From contig JAFUQX010000022.1 of NCBI GenBank assembly GCA_017472145.1, forward strand, positions 1 to 35,681: a stretch of 35,681 nt of DNA, in the 5' to 3' direction. The notes under the pieces are model-generated. The model was given only the letters and a program-made list of their open reading frames with translations. It had not been told where the DNA came from and made no database searches. Positions 1 through 7,394 of the stretch are shown piece by piece. Made by a program: the position numbers and the translations under genes. The stretch is from Ruminococcus sp. GTDB lineage: Bacteria > Bacillota > Clostridia > Oscillospirales > Ruminococcaceae. The stretch's first letter is position 1; each line of letters begins with the position of its first letter.

Positions 1-119
1 GGACCCCAGCAGCATTTTCGAGAAATTGCTGCATCAAAAAGCTTTTATACCTGCTTAAGTTGATGACATTGCCCTTAGTAAGGGGAGACTTTTAGAGGTT
101 TTTCGACAAGTTGCCGTAC
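1..119. other. intergenic window edge, no gene seen
   Basis: No convincing gene. An imperfect inverted repeat with arms GCAGC and GCTGC lies at 9-32 and a short CCCTTA/TAAGGG dyad near 73-85. Neither is followed by a clear T-run on either strand, so I do not call a terminator for the minus-strand operon that ends at 120. Confidence 0.4.
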
Positions 120-722
120 TTATTGTACGCTATTTTCTTTGATTTTACAAGATGTATTTTTCGGTTTCTGCAAATATCGGAAAAACTGTCCGCCGGCAGT
201 GCACAAAAAGTTGAAATGGTAGGCGCATATCAGGACGAGGGTCATCGTGCCCAGCTGCCAGCTGTACAGATTCCAGTAGTAGGTAAAAAAGCGCAGTAGC
301 CATAGAAACTGCAAAATCACGCCCGCTCCGGCAAAGCTGAGAAGAGTGTATTTTACAGGAGAGGGGAGCTTTTCCGGTTTTGCAAGGGAAAGCGCCAGAA
401 GTCCCGGCAGTCCCAGGAGGAGCAGGAAGCCTGCGATGGTATCAAGGGTCTGATTGCCGGACAGCGTAAGAGTTTCGAGCTGTATGCCGAGGCCAGGGCC
501 TTTTTCCGGCTCGGCGGGCGGAGAGGTCACCCATACAAGCAGCATGATATAGCCAAGGCTTCCGCCGAGAAGGGTTATGGTATCCAGCAGCCGTGAGGGC
601 TTTTTCCGGAGCACCAGGCGCAGGATGTGGCCGATCGTCCAGAGAAACGGCGGAGCGATAAAGAGAAGGACCGCCAGCAGCAGGAATTCTAAAAATTCAG
701 CTGCGTCTCCCAGAATATCCAA
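120..722 (-). CDS. small integral membrane protein, paralogue 4 of tandem array
   Basis: About 200 residues with four to five hydrophobic segments and no signal peptidase site, so an inner membrane protein of unknown function. It shares landmarks with its three upstream neighbours: a basic RKKPSRLLDTITLL stretch after the first membrane segment, LETLTLSGN after the second, a PEKLPSP loop, and YHFNFL before the last segment. It lacks the C-terminal soluble domain of the 374-residue paralogue. The start is a TTG at 722 with a GGAGG site about nine bases upstream; it follows the stop of the preceding gene directly, so it is the last gene of the operon. I can name no function. Confidence 0.75.
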   Translation of the reverse strand: MDILGDAAEFLEFLLLAVLLFIAPPFLWTIGHILRLVLRKKPSRLLDTITLLGGSLGYIMLLVWVTSPPAEPEKGPGLGIQLETLTLSGNQTLDTIAGFLLLLGLPGLLALSLAKPEKLPSPVKYTLLSFAGAGVILQFLWLLRFFTYYWNLYSWQLGTMTLVLICAYHFNFLCTAGGQFFRYLQKPKNTSCKIKENSVQ

Positions 723-723
723 G

Positions 724-1275
724 TCAGCACCCCTCCTTTTTCCAATACCGCCAGGCCTGCATTCCCATTACACAAAGGTACACCAGATGATAGGGAACCA
801 TCTGGAAGAGGAGGCCTGTATCCACCTGCCAGAAGAAGCTGTCTTGCCAGAGGAAAAAGAACATGCGGAACCACAGCATCTGCAAAATAGCGCCCGTCCC
901 GGTCAGGATCCAGAGGATGCGTTTTTCTGTTACGGGCCGCTTTTCCGGAGCGGCTATGCAGAGCATGAGCAGACTGAGCATGCTGACTATGAATAACCAG
1001 AACAGAATGGCGTCGGGGATGTCCCGGCCGGTCAGGGACAGCTCCTCAAAGAGCAGGTCATTGTGGGATGCGGTTTCCTCATTCTGCGGCGGTGCAAATG
1101 TACCTCTGATGAAAAAATAATAATAGATGCCGCTGACCAGGAGCGTTATCCCATCAAGGACTCCGGACGATTTCTTTTCAACAGCAAAATAGATGATCTG
1201 AATCACCAGAAAGAGAACAGGGAAAAATGCCCCGAGCAAAAAATCTATCAATGGCGGTATCCATGACAGGAACAT
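724..1275 (-). CDS. small integral membrane protein, paralogue 3 of tandem array
   Basis: 183 residues with about five hydrophobic segments. The order of landmarks matches the flanking paralogues: SSGVLDGITLLVSG, FEELSLTGRD, APEKRPVTEK and YHLVYL near the C-terminus. The ATG at 1275 has a GGAG site around 1287-1290 that belongs to a 34-bp repeat shared with the junction upstream of the previous gene. It is co-directional with and tightly packed between its paralogues, so probably cotranscribed from polA onward. Function unknown; the family is best described as a tandem membrane-protein duplication. Confidence 0.75.
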   Translation of the reverse strand: MFLSWIPPLIDFLLGAFFPVLFLVIQIIYFAVEKKSSGVLDGITLLVSGIYYYFFIRGTFAPPQNEETASHNDLLFEELSLTGRDIPDAILFWLFIVSMLSLLMLCIAAPEKRPVTEKRILWILTGTGAILQMLWFRMFFFLWQDSFFWQVDTGLLFQMVPYHLVYLCVMGMQAWRYWKKEGC

Positions 1276-1280
1276 AGAAT

Positions 1281-1907
1281 TCAGTCTCTCCTTTCAACAA
1301 TTAAAGCCTGATTTGTGGAAAACGCATTCGGCGGGCATGTACTCTGCACGGCTGCCTTCCGCTTTTTCCAATATCGTCTGAGCTGTCCGACAGCCATAAA
1401 CAGGTAGTTGATGTGATACAGACTCATGAGAGCCGGCAGGACCGGGTCTGGGCCGGCCGGGGGCAGCGGAGCATAGCAGAAGCAAAACTTCAGAAGCCAG
1501 AGTCCCTGGATCAGCAGCCCCAGCCCCACAGAGGACAGGCATGTCCATTTCCCCCATGAGGGCATTTTCTCCGGTCTGAAAAGAGAGAGCATCAGCACGC
1601 TCAGAAGGCTCAGCGCAAACAGAAGGATCGCCGTTTCATCGGCCGCAGCATTCCCTGTCAGGGAGAGATCTTCAAAGCGGAGTTCATTTCCGTGGAATTT
1701 CAAAGGCTCAGGTGTGCGGAATTTCCAACCGATCAACACCGTATATCCAAGACTGTTGCAGGAGATCGTTACCAGATTCAGCAGGACAGACGGCTCTTTC
1801 CGGAGCATCATCCGGGTGATAAACAATACCAGCCAGAGAACCGGCAGCCCCAGGAAAATAAGTACGCCAAATATAATGATTTCAGTAATTTCAATGAAAG
1901 TGTCCAA
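1281..1907 (-). CDS. small integral membrane protein, paralogue 2 of tandem array
   Basis: 208 residues with about five hydrophobic segments and the family landmarks RKEPSVLLNLVTISCNSLGY, FEDLSLTGNA, RPEKMPSWGK and YHINYL. The start is a TTG at 1907 with a strong GGAGGT seven bases upstream. The last residues (STNQALIVERR) are not a conserved tail: they are the translation of the 34-bp repeat at 1288-1321, whose other copy lies untranslated before this gene. That suggests the 3' end was replaced or extended when the repeat was duplicated. Function unknown. Confidence 0.75.
   Translation of the reverse strand: MDTFIEITEIIIFGVLIFLGLPVLWLVLFITRMMLRKEPSVLLNLVTISCNSLGYTVLIGWKFRTPEPLKFHGNELRFEDLSLTGNAAADETAILLFALSLLSVLMLSLFRPEKMPSWGKWTCLSSVGLGLLIQGLWLLKFCFCYAPLPPAGPDPVLPALMSLYHINYLFMAVGQLRRYWKKRKAAVQSTCPPNAFSTNQALIVERRD
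1288..1321 (-). repeat. 34-bp direct repeat, copy A
   Basis: Identical over 34 bases to 1917-1950. Read on the minus strand it runs from TTTCCACAAATCAGGC to GAAAGGAG, so it carries the ribosome binding site core of the next gene (start 1275) and also codes for the C-terminal tail of the gene at 1281-1907. Confidence 0.95.
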
Positions 1908-1916
1908 GGGGGAGAC

Positions 1917-1950
1917 CTCCTTTCAACAATTAAAGCCTGATTTGTGGAAA
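1917..1950 (-). repeat. 34-bp direct repeat, copy B
   Basis: Second exact copy of the repeat at 1288-1321. It lies in the gap between the stop of the 374-residue gene (1956) and the TTG start at 1907, and supplies that gene's AAAGGAG site. The two copies are 629 bp apart, about one paralogue length, as expected if the junction was copied in a tandem gene duplication. Confidence 0.95.
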
Positions 1951-1955
1951 GCACA

Positions 1956-3080
1956 TCACACATTTTCCTCCGTCCGATACGCATACTGCACCGCAATGCG
2001 ATTTTCCGGGTGCACATCCCATGCATACAGCGTAAGCAGGAACAGCCATTCCAGGGGCTTCATGAGGATATACACAATATCCGCACGAAGGGGCGTTGTG
2101 ATCACCTTAGAAAGAGGATAGCCATGGCGGTTGTAGAAGGTGCGCACCCATTTGTGGAATCGGGGCCGCTTCTGGGCCAGCAGCTCCTCAAAGGCATTGG
2201 AAACCGCCAGCTGACGATTTACGATTATCGTGTGGGAAAGCCGTGTTCCATACCGCAGAGGACGCACCAGCTTCCGGTGACCGCCGGCCGCCACGGTGCA
2301 GAGATAGTGTCCGTCATACATTTCCGGGGGTGGGGGAATCTGGGTGCTGAAGTTCCAGTCGGCGGTCATGGTGAAGGCCTTGATGAAGCCGTCCGGCCCT
2401 TGTCCGAAAAGCAGCAGGATGATCTCCAGAATCGCGGCCAGAGGAAATATCAGCAGGAAGCTCAGCATGCTCATACCGGAGATCTTTGACATAAGCGAAT
2501 AGAGCCTTTCCATCCCCTTGTGCCGGAACTGAGTCTCTCTTTCCTGAATGTGCTTTACCTGTCCGCAGATATGGCGGTGGATCTGCCGGATGGATATGAT
2601 CAGCAGATTGAAGTGATACAGGTACAGCCAGAATGCCGAAAAAAGATCCTTCGAATAGGTTTCGGGTGCGATCTGAAGAAAATAGAGTACATTCATAATA
2701 TTGCCGATCAGAACCGCCGCAATGGATACCGCTGAAACCAGGGGCGGCAGGTTTTCCGGCTTGCTGTAGGACAGGATGAAAAATCCCACCACGCCTACTG
2801 CACAGGGCAGTAAGAAGGAAAGTATATACTCAAAGCTGATGGTATAATGATACTGGCATAAATCTACAACTTCATAATATTCTCCTGATGGCTTAAAGGA
2901 CAGTCCTATCAGAAATATATAGTAAATCCAGCCGATACACACAGTCAGCGTATCGGACATTCTGGGGATCCATTTTTTCCTGGAGAACAGATTCTTCAGG
3001 TTCAGTGCAGTCAGCGCAAGGGGTACGCCGAACAGCAAAGGGAAAAAAATCAGATATAACAGAAACTCACCCTGGATCAT
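1956..3080 (-). CDS. membrane protein with C-terminal DUF6688-like domain, paralogue 1
   Basis: 374 residues. The N-terminal half (about 1-175) has five hydrophobic segments and the same landmarks as the three downstream paralogues (MSDTLTVCIG, SKPENLPP, YHFNLL). After a basic stretch comes another membrane segment near 205-225, then a domain with GHYLCTVAAGGHRKLVRP, IIVNRQLAVSNAFEELL and PLEWLFLLTLYAWDVHPENR. From memory that C-terminal part matches the family annotated DUF6688; no biochemical role is known to me. The ATG overlaps the rimI stop by four bases (ATGA), which implies translational coupling. The downstream paralogues look like copies without the C-terminal domain. Confidence 0.8.
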   Translation of the reverse strand: MIQGEFLLYLIFFPLLFGVPLALTALNLKNLFSRKKWIPRMSDTLTVCIGWIYYIFLIGLSFKPSGEYYEVVDLCQYHYTISFEYILSFLLPCAVGVVGFFILSYSKPENLPPLVSAVSIAAVLIGNIMNVLYFLQIAPETYSKDLFSAFWLYLYHFNLLIISIRQIHRHICGQVKHIQERETQFRHKGMERLYSLMSKISGMSMLSFLLIFPLAAILEIILLLFGQGPDGFIKAFTMTADWNFSTQIPPPPEMYDGHYLCTVAAGGHRKLVRPLRYGTRLSHTIIVNRQLAVSNAFEELLAQKRPRFHKWVRTFYNRHGYPLSKVITTPLRADIVYILMKPLEWLFLLTLYAWDVHPENRIAVQYAYRTEENV

Positions 3081-3532
3081 ATTGTATCACGCTCCTTTGT
3101 CTTTGTCATAAGCACCGCACCCTCATCGGGATTCCGGTAATACCGTTTCCGGTAGCCCACCTGACGATATCCAAGGGCTTCATAAAGTGCGAGTGCAGGC
3201 TTGTTGGTCTCCCGGACCTCCAGGAGAAAATTCCGCTCCGGATAAGTCCTATGCGCCGTTTCCAGCAGCATCCTTCCGACTCCCGTCCGCCGGAAGCCAG
3301 GAGAAACCGCAATGTCGTCCACATTCATCTCGTCCCCGGCCTGAGACAGAACCAGATACCCGGCAATTTCGCCGGAATCTGTCCTGGCCGCTGTGATCTG
3401 CGTATAGGGAGAGGCAAAGGCCTCCCGGAAAAGTCTTTCCGACCATGGATCCGGAAAAGACACCGCCGCAATTTCCGCAAGCTGCTGCAAATCCTGCTCA
3501 GCAGCAGGCCCGATCTTAACCCTTTGCATCAT
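3077..3532 (-). CDS. rimI: ribosomal protein alanine N-acetyltransferase RimI-like (GNAT)
   Basis: 151 residues, the usual RimI length. The GNAT fold is visible: FPDPWSERLFREAF near the N-terminus, the acetyl-CoA loop region VDDIAVSPGFRRTGVGRMLL around 73-92, LEVRETNKPALALYEALGY and a C-terminal YYRNPDEGAVLM. The family acetylates the N-terminal alanine of ribosomal protein S18 with acetyl-CoA in the cytoplasm; other GNAT substrates are possible. The reading frame overlaps the end of polA by 17 bases and the next gene by four, so it sits in a tight operon. In many Firmicutes rimI lies with tsaB/tsaE/tsaD; here tsaE and tsaB are at 21402-22521 instead. Confidence 0.88.
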   Translation of the reverse strand: MMQRVKIGPAAEQDLQQLAEIAAVSFPDPWSERLFREAFASPYTQITAARTDSGEIAGYLVLSQAGDEMNVDDIAVSPGFRRTGVGRMLLETAHRTYPERNFLLEVRETNKPALALYEALGYRQVGYRKRYYRNPDEGAVLMTKTKERDTI

Positions 3533-6047
3533 ACCAGCTTCCTCCCATGCTCACCTCAGCCGTCAGAGGAACGGTGAAATCCACTACATTCTGCATTTCT
3601 TCGCCCAGTACCCTGGCCGCCTTCAGCGCCAGTTTCTGCGGGACTTCCACGATCAGTTCATCATGTACCTGTAAAATGAGTCTGGCCTCCGGCACTTCCT
3701 CCCGGAGACGGTCATAGACACGCACCATCGCCATTTTGATGATGTCTGCCGCCGTTCCCTGAATCGGCGTATTCATAGCGATGCGTTTTCCGGCGGCCTG
3801 TACCATCTTGTTGGACTGCTTCAGCTCCGGAACAGGACGTCTCCGCTTGAAGTAGGTGGAAACATAGCCGCTCTGCTTTGCGTTTTCCACGATCTCCTCC
3901 ATGAAGGCGTCCACTCTGGGGTAGCGTGCCAGATAATTCCGGATATAGCGGTTGGCTTCATAGACGGATACATGGATATCCTTGGACAGGGAGAATGCAC
4001 CCATGCCGTAGATAATACCGAAGTTGACCGCTTTGGCTGCACTTCTCATTTCGCTGGTGACCATGTCCGGGGGCATGTCAAATACCTGGGCGGCTGTTGC
4101 CGTATGAATATCCGCACCGCTGAGGAAGGCCGCCTGCATATTTTCATCGCCGCAGAGATTGGCCAGGATTCTCAGCTCGATCTGGCTGTAGTCCGCATCC
4201 AGCAGGATGTTCCCTTCAGCGGCCTTGAAGAATTTCCGCATGTTCCGTCCCAGTTTTGTGCGCACAGGAATATTCTGCAAGTTCGGTTCTGTAGAGGAGA
4301 TCCGTCCCGTGCGGGTTTCGGTCTGCTTAAAGACAGAGTGAATGCGTCCGTCCTGGCCCACGGTTTTCAGCAGGCCGTCCACATAGGTGGATTTGAGCTT
4401 GGAGAACTGTCTCCACTGGAGCACATAGTCCACGATCTTATAGTCACTGCGCAGACTCTCCAGGATCTCCGCATTGGTGGAGTAGCCGGTCTTGGTTTTC
4501 TTGCCGTGGGGCAGTCCCATTTCGGAGAACAGCACCTCTCCCAGCTGCTTGGGAGAGCCGATGTTGAAGGCATGTCCGGCCTCGTCATAGACCATCTGCT
4601 GCATCTCCTCGATCTGCTCCGACAGGTACACGCCGAATTCCCGTACACCGTCCGTATCCACCTGAACGCCTGCATGCTCCATAGAGGCCAGCACCTCTGT
4701 CAGGCGCAGCTCCAGTGCATACAGCTCCGTCATATCCTGCTCCTTCACCAGCCGCTCCATTTCATCACACAGGGGCGCAAGAGCCGCCAGGGGAGACGGG
4801 CAGGGGGTATGATAGGTCACACACAGCCGGTCGATGGTATATTCCGATGTAGTGGGATTGAGCAGGTAGGCGCAGATCTCCCCGTCGGTGAGGAGATTTT
4901 TCAGCTCGCCGTCCCGGGCCAGCATATAGCGGTAGTGGGGCTTTGCGGAGAAGGTTCTTTTCCGGAGGCCCCCGCCCAGAAAGGCCTTGATGAGCGCTGT
5001 TTCCTCTGTCTGATAAATGGTACAGTCATGGAATACAGAAAGCGTTGTCCCGTCAAAGAGATAGGCAAAGGCTTCCTGCCCATTTTCCCATGTCCTGAGA
5101 ATATCCGCTGTGAGCGTCTCCTCCGGATAGGATACTGCTTCGGCTGCGGACTCCTGTTCCGGTGCGGTCTCATCTGTTTCGGCCGGCGTTTCCTCCAGCT
5201 TCAGCTTGGAAAGGAGCTTTGCCATTTCCAACTCCAGCAGGAGGGCTTTCAGCTTCCCGCCCTGAACCGGCTTTTTATCATAGGAAGACAGCTCCTCCGG
5301 AATGGGTGCATTTTTTACGATGGTCGCCAGCCATTTGCTCTGCTCCGCAGCTGCCTTTCCTGTAGTCAGCTTGGTGTACACGCCCTTGGTAAGGCCGGCC
5401 CTGTCGATGTTTTCATAGAGCTTTTCGATCGTACCCCACTTCTGGATCAGCCCCGATGCGGTTTTTTGTCCCACACCGGCTACGCCTGAAATATTGTCTG
5501 AGCTGTCACCCATGAGCGCCTTCAGGTCGATCATGGACAGGGGCGCAAAGCCATATTCCTCCTCAAAGAGAGTCGGCGTGTAGGGAATGGTGTCCTTGTT
5601 GGTCACAAGGCGCACGGTCACCTTTTCATCAATGAGCTGCAGGCTGTCCCGGTCTCCGGTGACAATATGGCATTCAGAGTCCTGCTCGGTGCAGATCCGT
5701 GCCAGCGTACCGAGGATGTCGTCCGCCTCATAGCCCTCACAGGTCACGACCGGCACGCCCATGAGGGTGAGGATCTCCTTGACATAGGGCAGCTGCATGG
5801 CCAGCTCCTCCGGCATGCCCTTGCGGTTGGCCTTATAGGTCTCCACGGCCTTATGCCGGAAGGTAGGAGCTTTCAGGTCAAAGGCTGCCACGATCCGGTC
5901 GGGCTTTACCTCCGATACATGCTTGAAATAGATATTCATGAAGCCGAAAATGGCATTGGTATAGATCCCCTTCTGATTGGACAGCAGCCGGATGCCGTAG
6001 AAGGCCCGGTTGAGGATGCTGTTTCCGTCGATGGCCAGTAAGCGCAT
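3516..6047 (-). CDS. polA: DNA polymerase I
   Basis: 843 residues with the family's order: N-terminal 5'-3' exonuclease/FEN domain (GNSILNRAFYG, GYEADDILGTLA, GVAGVGQKTASGL, to about 290), a middle proofreading-type fold, and the family A polymerase domain. Polymerase motif A (LDADYSQIELR) is near residue 617, motif B (RSAAKAVNFGIIYG) near 670 and motif C (LQVHDELIVEV) near 796. The middle domain starts EAFAYLFDGTTLSVF where proofreading enzymes have an Asp-x-Glu pair, so the 3'-5' exonuclease is probably inactive, as in many Gram-positive PolA proteins. It fills repair gaps and removes Okazaki primers. AGGAGG lies seven bases before the ATG at 6047. First gene of the minus-strand operon, divergent from aroB. 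Confidence 0.97.
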   Translation of the reverse strand: MRLLAIDGNSILNRAFYGIRLLSNQKGIYTNAIFGFMNIYFKHVSEVKPDRIVAAFDLKAPTFRHKAVETYKANRKGMPEELAMQLPYVKEILTLMGVPVVTCEGYEADDILGTLARICTEQDSECHIVTGDRDSLQLIDEKVTVRLVTNKDTIPYTPTLFEEEYGFAPLSMIDLKALMGDSSDNISGVAGVGQKTASGLIQKWGTIEKLYENIDRAGLTKGVYTKLTTGKAAAEQSKWLATIVKNAPIPEELSSYDKKPVQGGKLKALLLELEMAKLLSKLKLEETPAETDETAPEQESAAEAVSYPEETLTADILRTWENGQEAFAYLFDGTTLSVFHDCTIYQTEETALIKAFLGGGLRKRTFSAKPHYRYMLARDGELKNLLTDGEICAYLLNPTTSEYTIDRLCVTYHTPCPSPLAALAPLCDEMERLVKEQDMTELYALELRLTEVLASMEHAGVQVDTDGVREFGVYLSEQIEEMQQMVYDEAGHAFNIGSPKQLGEVLFSEMGLPHGKKTKTGYSTNAEILESLRSDYKIVDYVLQWRQFSKLKSTYVDGLLKTVGQDGRIHSVFKQTETRTGRISSTEPNLQNIPVRTKLGRNMRKFFKAAEGNILLDADYSQIELRILANLCGDENMQAAFLSGADIHTATAAQVFDMPPDMVTSEMRSAAKAVNFGIIYGMGAFSLSKDIHVSVYEANRYIRNYLARYPRVDAFMEEIVENAKQSGYVSTYFKRRRPVPELKQSNKMVQAAGKRIAMNTPIQGTAADIIKMAMVRVYDRLREEVPEARLILQVHDELIVEVPQKLALKAARVLGEEMQNVVDFTVPLTAEVSMGGSWYDAKG

Positions 6048-6076
6048 GATAAAACCTCCTGATTGGTATTTTTTCT

Positions 6077-6105
6077 AGTATACCATATTTGAGAAAAAAA
6101 GAAAA
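6077..6105 (-). promoter_or_regulatory. candidate polA promoter
   Basis: On the minus strand TATACT (6077-6082) could be a -10 box; the sequence 17 bases upstream is only T-rich (TTTTCT), so the -35 is weak. It fits the position before polA and back-to-back with the aroB promoter. Confidence 0.35.
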
Positions 6106-6122
6106 GTGTTTTCCTGCGGGAA

Positions 6123-6151
6123 TTGACATCATGGAGAAAGTTTAGTATAAT
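6123..6151 (+). promoter_or_regulatory. sigma-A promoter of aroB
   Basis: TTGACA at 6123-6128, 17-bp spacer, TATAAT at 6146-6151: both hexamers perfect. Transcription would start near 6158, about 38 bases before the aroB ATG. Confidence 0.88.
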
Positions 6152-6195
6152 GAATGTATATGCGGCTGAAAGCTGCAGGAAACGAGGAATATATT

Positions 6196-7239
6196 ATGAA
6201 AACGATTACAGTACATGCCAGCCAGACCTATGATATCTTTATCGAGAATGGGCTTCTGGATGCATGCGGTACAATATTAAAGCAGACGACCAAGGCCCAG
6301 AAGGCTGCGATCATCACGGATGATACAGTAGAGGCCCTGTACGGTGCCCGTGTTCGGGCTTCCCTGGAAAAAGAAGGCTTTGAGGTGATCCAGTTCGTGT
6401 TCCCTCACGGTGAGCTTTCCAAGTGCTCTGCAACGCTCAATCAGATCTATGATTTTCTCTGTGAAAACAGCATGACCCGTACAGACTGCCTTGTGGCCCT
6501 GGGCGGCGGCGTTGTAGGCGATATTACAGGCTTTGCAGCGGCTACCTTCCTGCGCGGCATGGATTTTGTACAGATCCCCACCACCCTTCTGGCGCAGGTG
6601 GACTCCTCTGTAGGCGGAAAGACCGCCATCGATCTGCCAGGGGGCAAGAATCTGGTAGGGGCCTTCAAGCAGCCGGTCTGCGTCATCTGCGATCCCAGGA
6701 CGCTGGATACCCTTCCGCCGGAAATCTTCTCCGATGGCATGGGAGAGGTTATCAAATACGGCATGATCCGGGATGCGGCTCTGTTTGATCTGGTGGCCGC
6801 CCATACACAGGAAAGTATTTCCGCTGTTCTGGAGGAGGTCATCGCCGCTTGTATCGCCATCAAGAGAGATGTTGTGGAAGCGGATGAATTCGACACCGGT
6901 GAGCGTATGATCCTGAATTACGGTCATACCCTGGGACATGCTATAGAGAGCTACTATCACTATGAAACCTACAGCCACGGCAGTGCAGTGGCCGCCGGTA
7001 TGTGCATGATGGCGGCCAAGACCTGCGATCCGGAGGTGACCGAGCGACTGAAAAAATGTGTGAAGGCCTATAACCTTCCGACCGAAGTCCCGGCGGATAT
7101 CCGGGCACTTGTGCCCCTCTGCGGCAAGGATAAGAAGCGGGCCGCCAGCCAGCTGCGGTTTATTGTGTGCAGGGTTATCGGACGGGCCGAGATCCACACC
7201 ATGCCCTTTGATTCCTTCTCCCTCTGGATGGAGGCCTGA
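6196..7239 (+). CDS. aroB: 3-dehydroquinate synthase
   Basis: 347 residues starting at the ATG at 6196 (MKTITVHASQTYDIFIENG), which has GAGGA seven bases upstream; an in-frame ATG at 6154 lies at the promoter and is not used. AroB converts DAHP to 3-dehydroquinate, the second step of the shikimate pathway, using NAD and a divalent metal. Visible signatures are GGGVVGDITGFAAATFLRG and IPTTLLAQVDSSVGGKTAID in the nucleotide-binding part, MGEVIKYGMI, and the metal-site region LNYGHTLGHAIES with the conserved histidines. It is followed by aroC, which has its own promoter, so the two chorismate genes are neighbours rather than one strict operon. Confidence 0.96.
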   Translation: MKTITVHASQTYDIFIENGLLDACGTILKQTTKAQKAAIITDDTVEALYGARVRASLEKEGFEVIQFVFPHGELSKCSATLNQIYDFLCENSMTRTDCLVALGGGVVGDITGFAAATFLRGMDFVQIPTTLLAQVDSSVGGKTAIDLPGGKNLVGAFKQPVCVICDPRTLDTLPPEIFSDGMGEVIKYGMIRDAALFDLVAAHTQESISAVLEEVIAACIAIKRDVVEADEFDTGERMILNYGHTLGHAIESYYHYETYSHGSAVAAGMCMMAAKTCDPEVTERLKKCVKAYNLPTEVPADIRALVPLCGKDKKRAASQLRFIVCRVIGRAEIHTMPFDSFSLWMEA

Positions 7240-7263
7240 AACGCACAGAGTCATAAAAAGATG

Positions 7264-7292
7264 TTGAAACCACAGGGCCTTTGTGGTATAAT
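7264..7292 (+). promoter_or_regulatory. aroC promoter with a dyad in the spacer
   Basis: TTGAAA at 7264-7269, 17-bp spacer and TATAAT at 7287-7292. The whole spacer (7270-7286) is an imperfect inverted repeat with arms CCACA and TGTGG around GGGCCTT, a plausible repressor site. Confidence 0.85.
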
Positions 7293-7394
7293 GAAAGAAA
7301 CAGGATCTTTTGTATCATTTCATGCGGAAGCGGATGGTGCTTTCATGTGCTCCGCTGTTTTATAAAGATAATAATCAATTAGGAGGAAACGCCC

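Noticed and set aside
3972-5489. 505-codon plus-strand frame antisense to polA
   Set aside because: PolA motifs occupy the other strand throughout; the frame has no family features.
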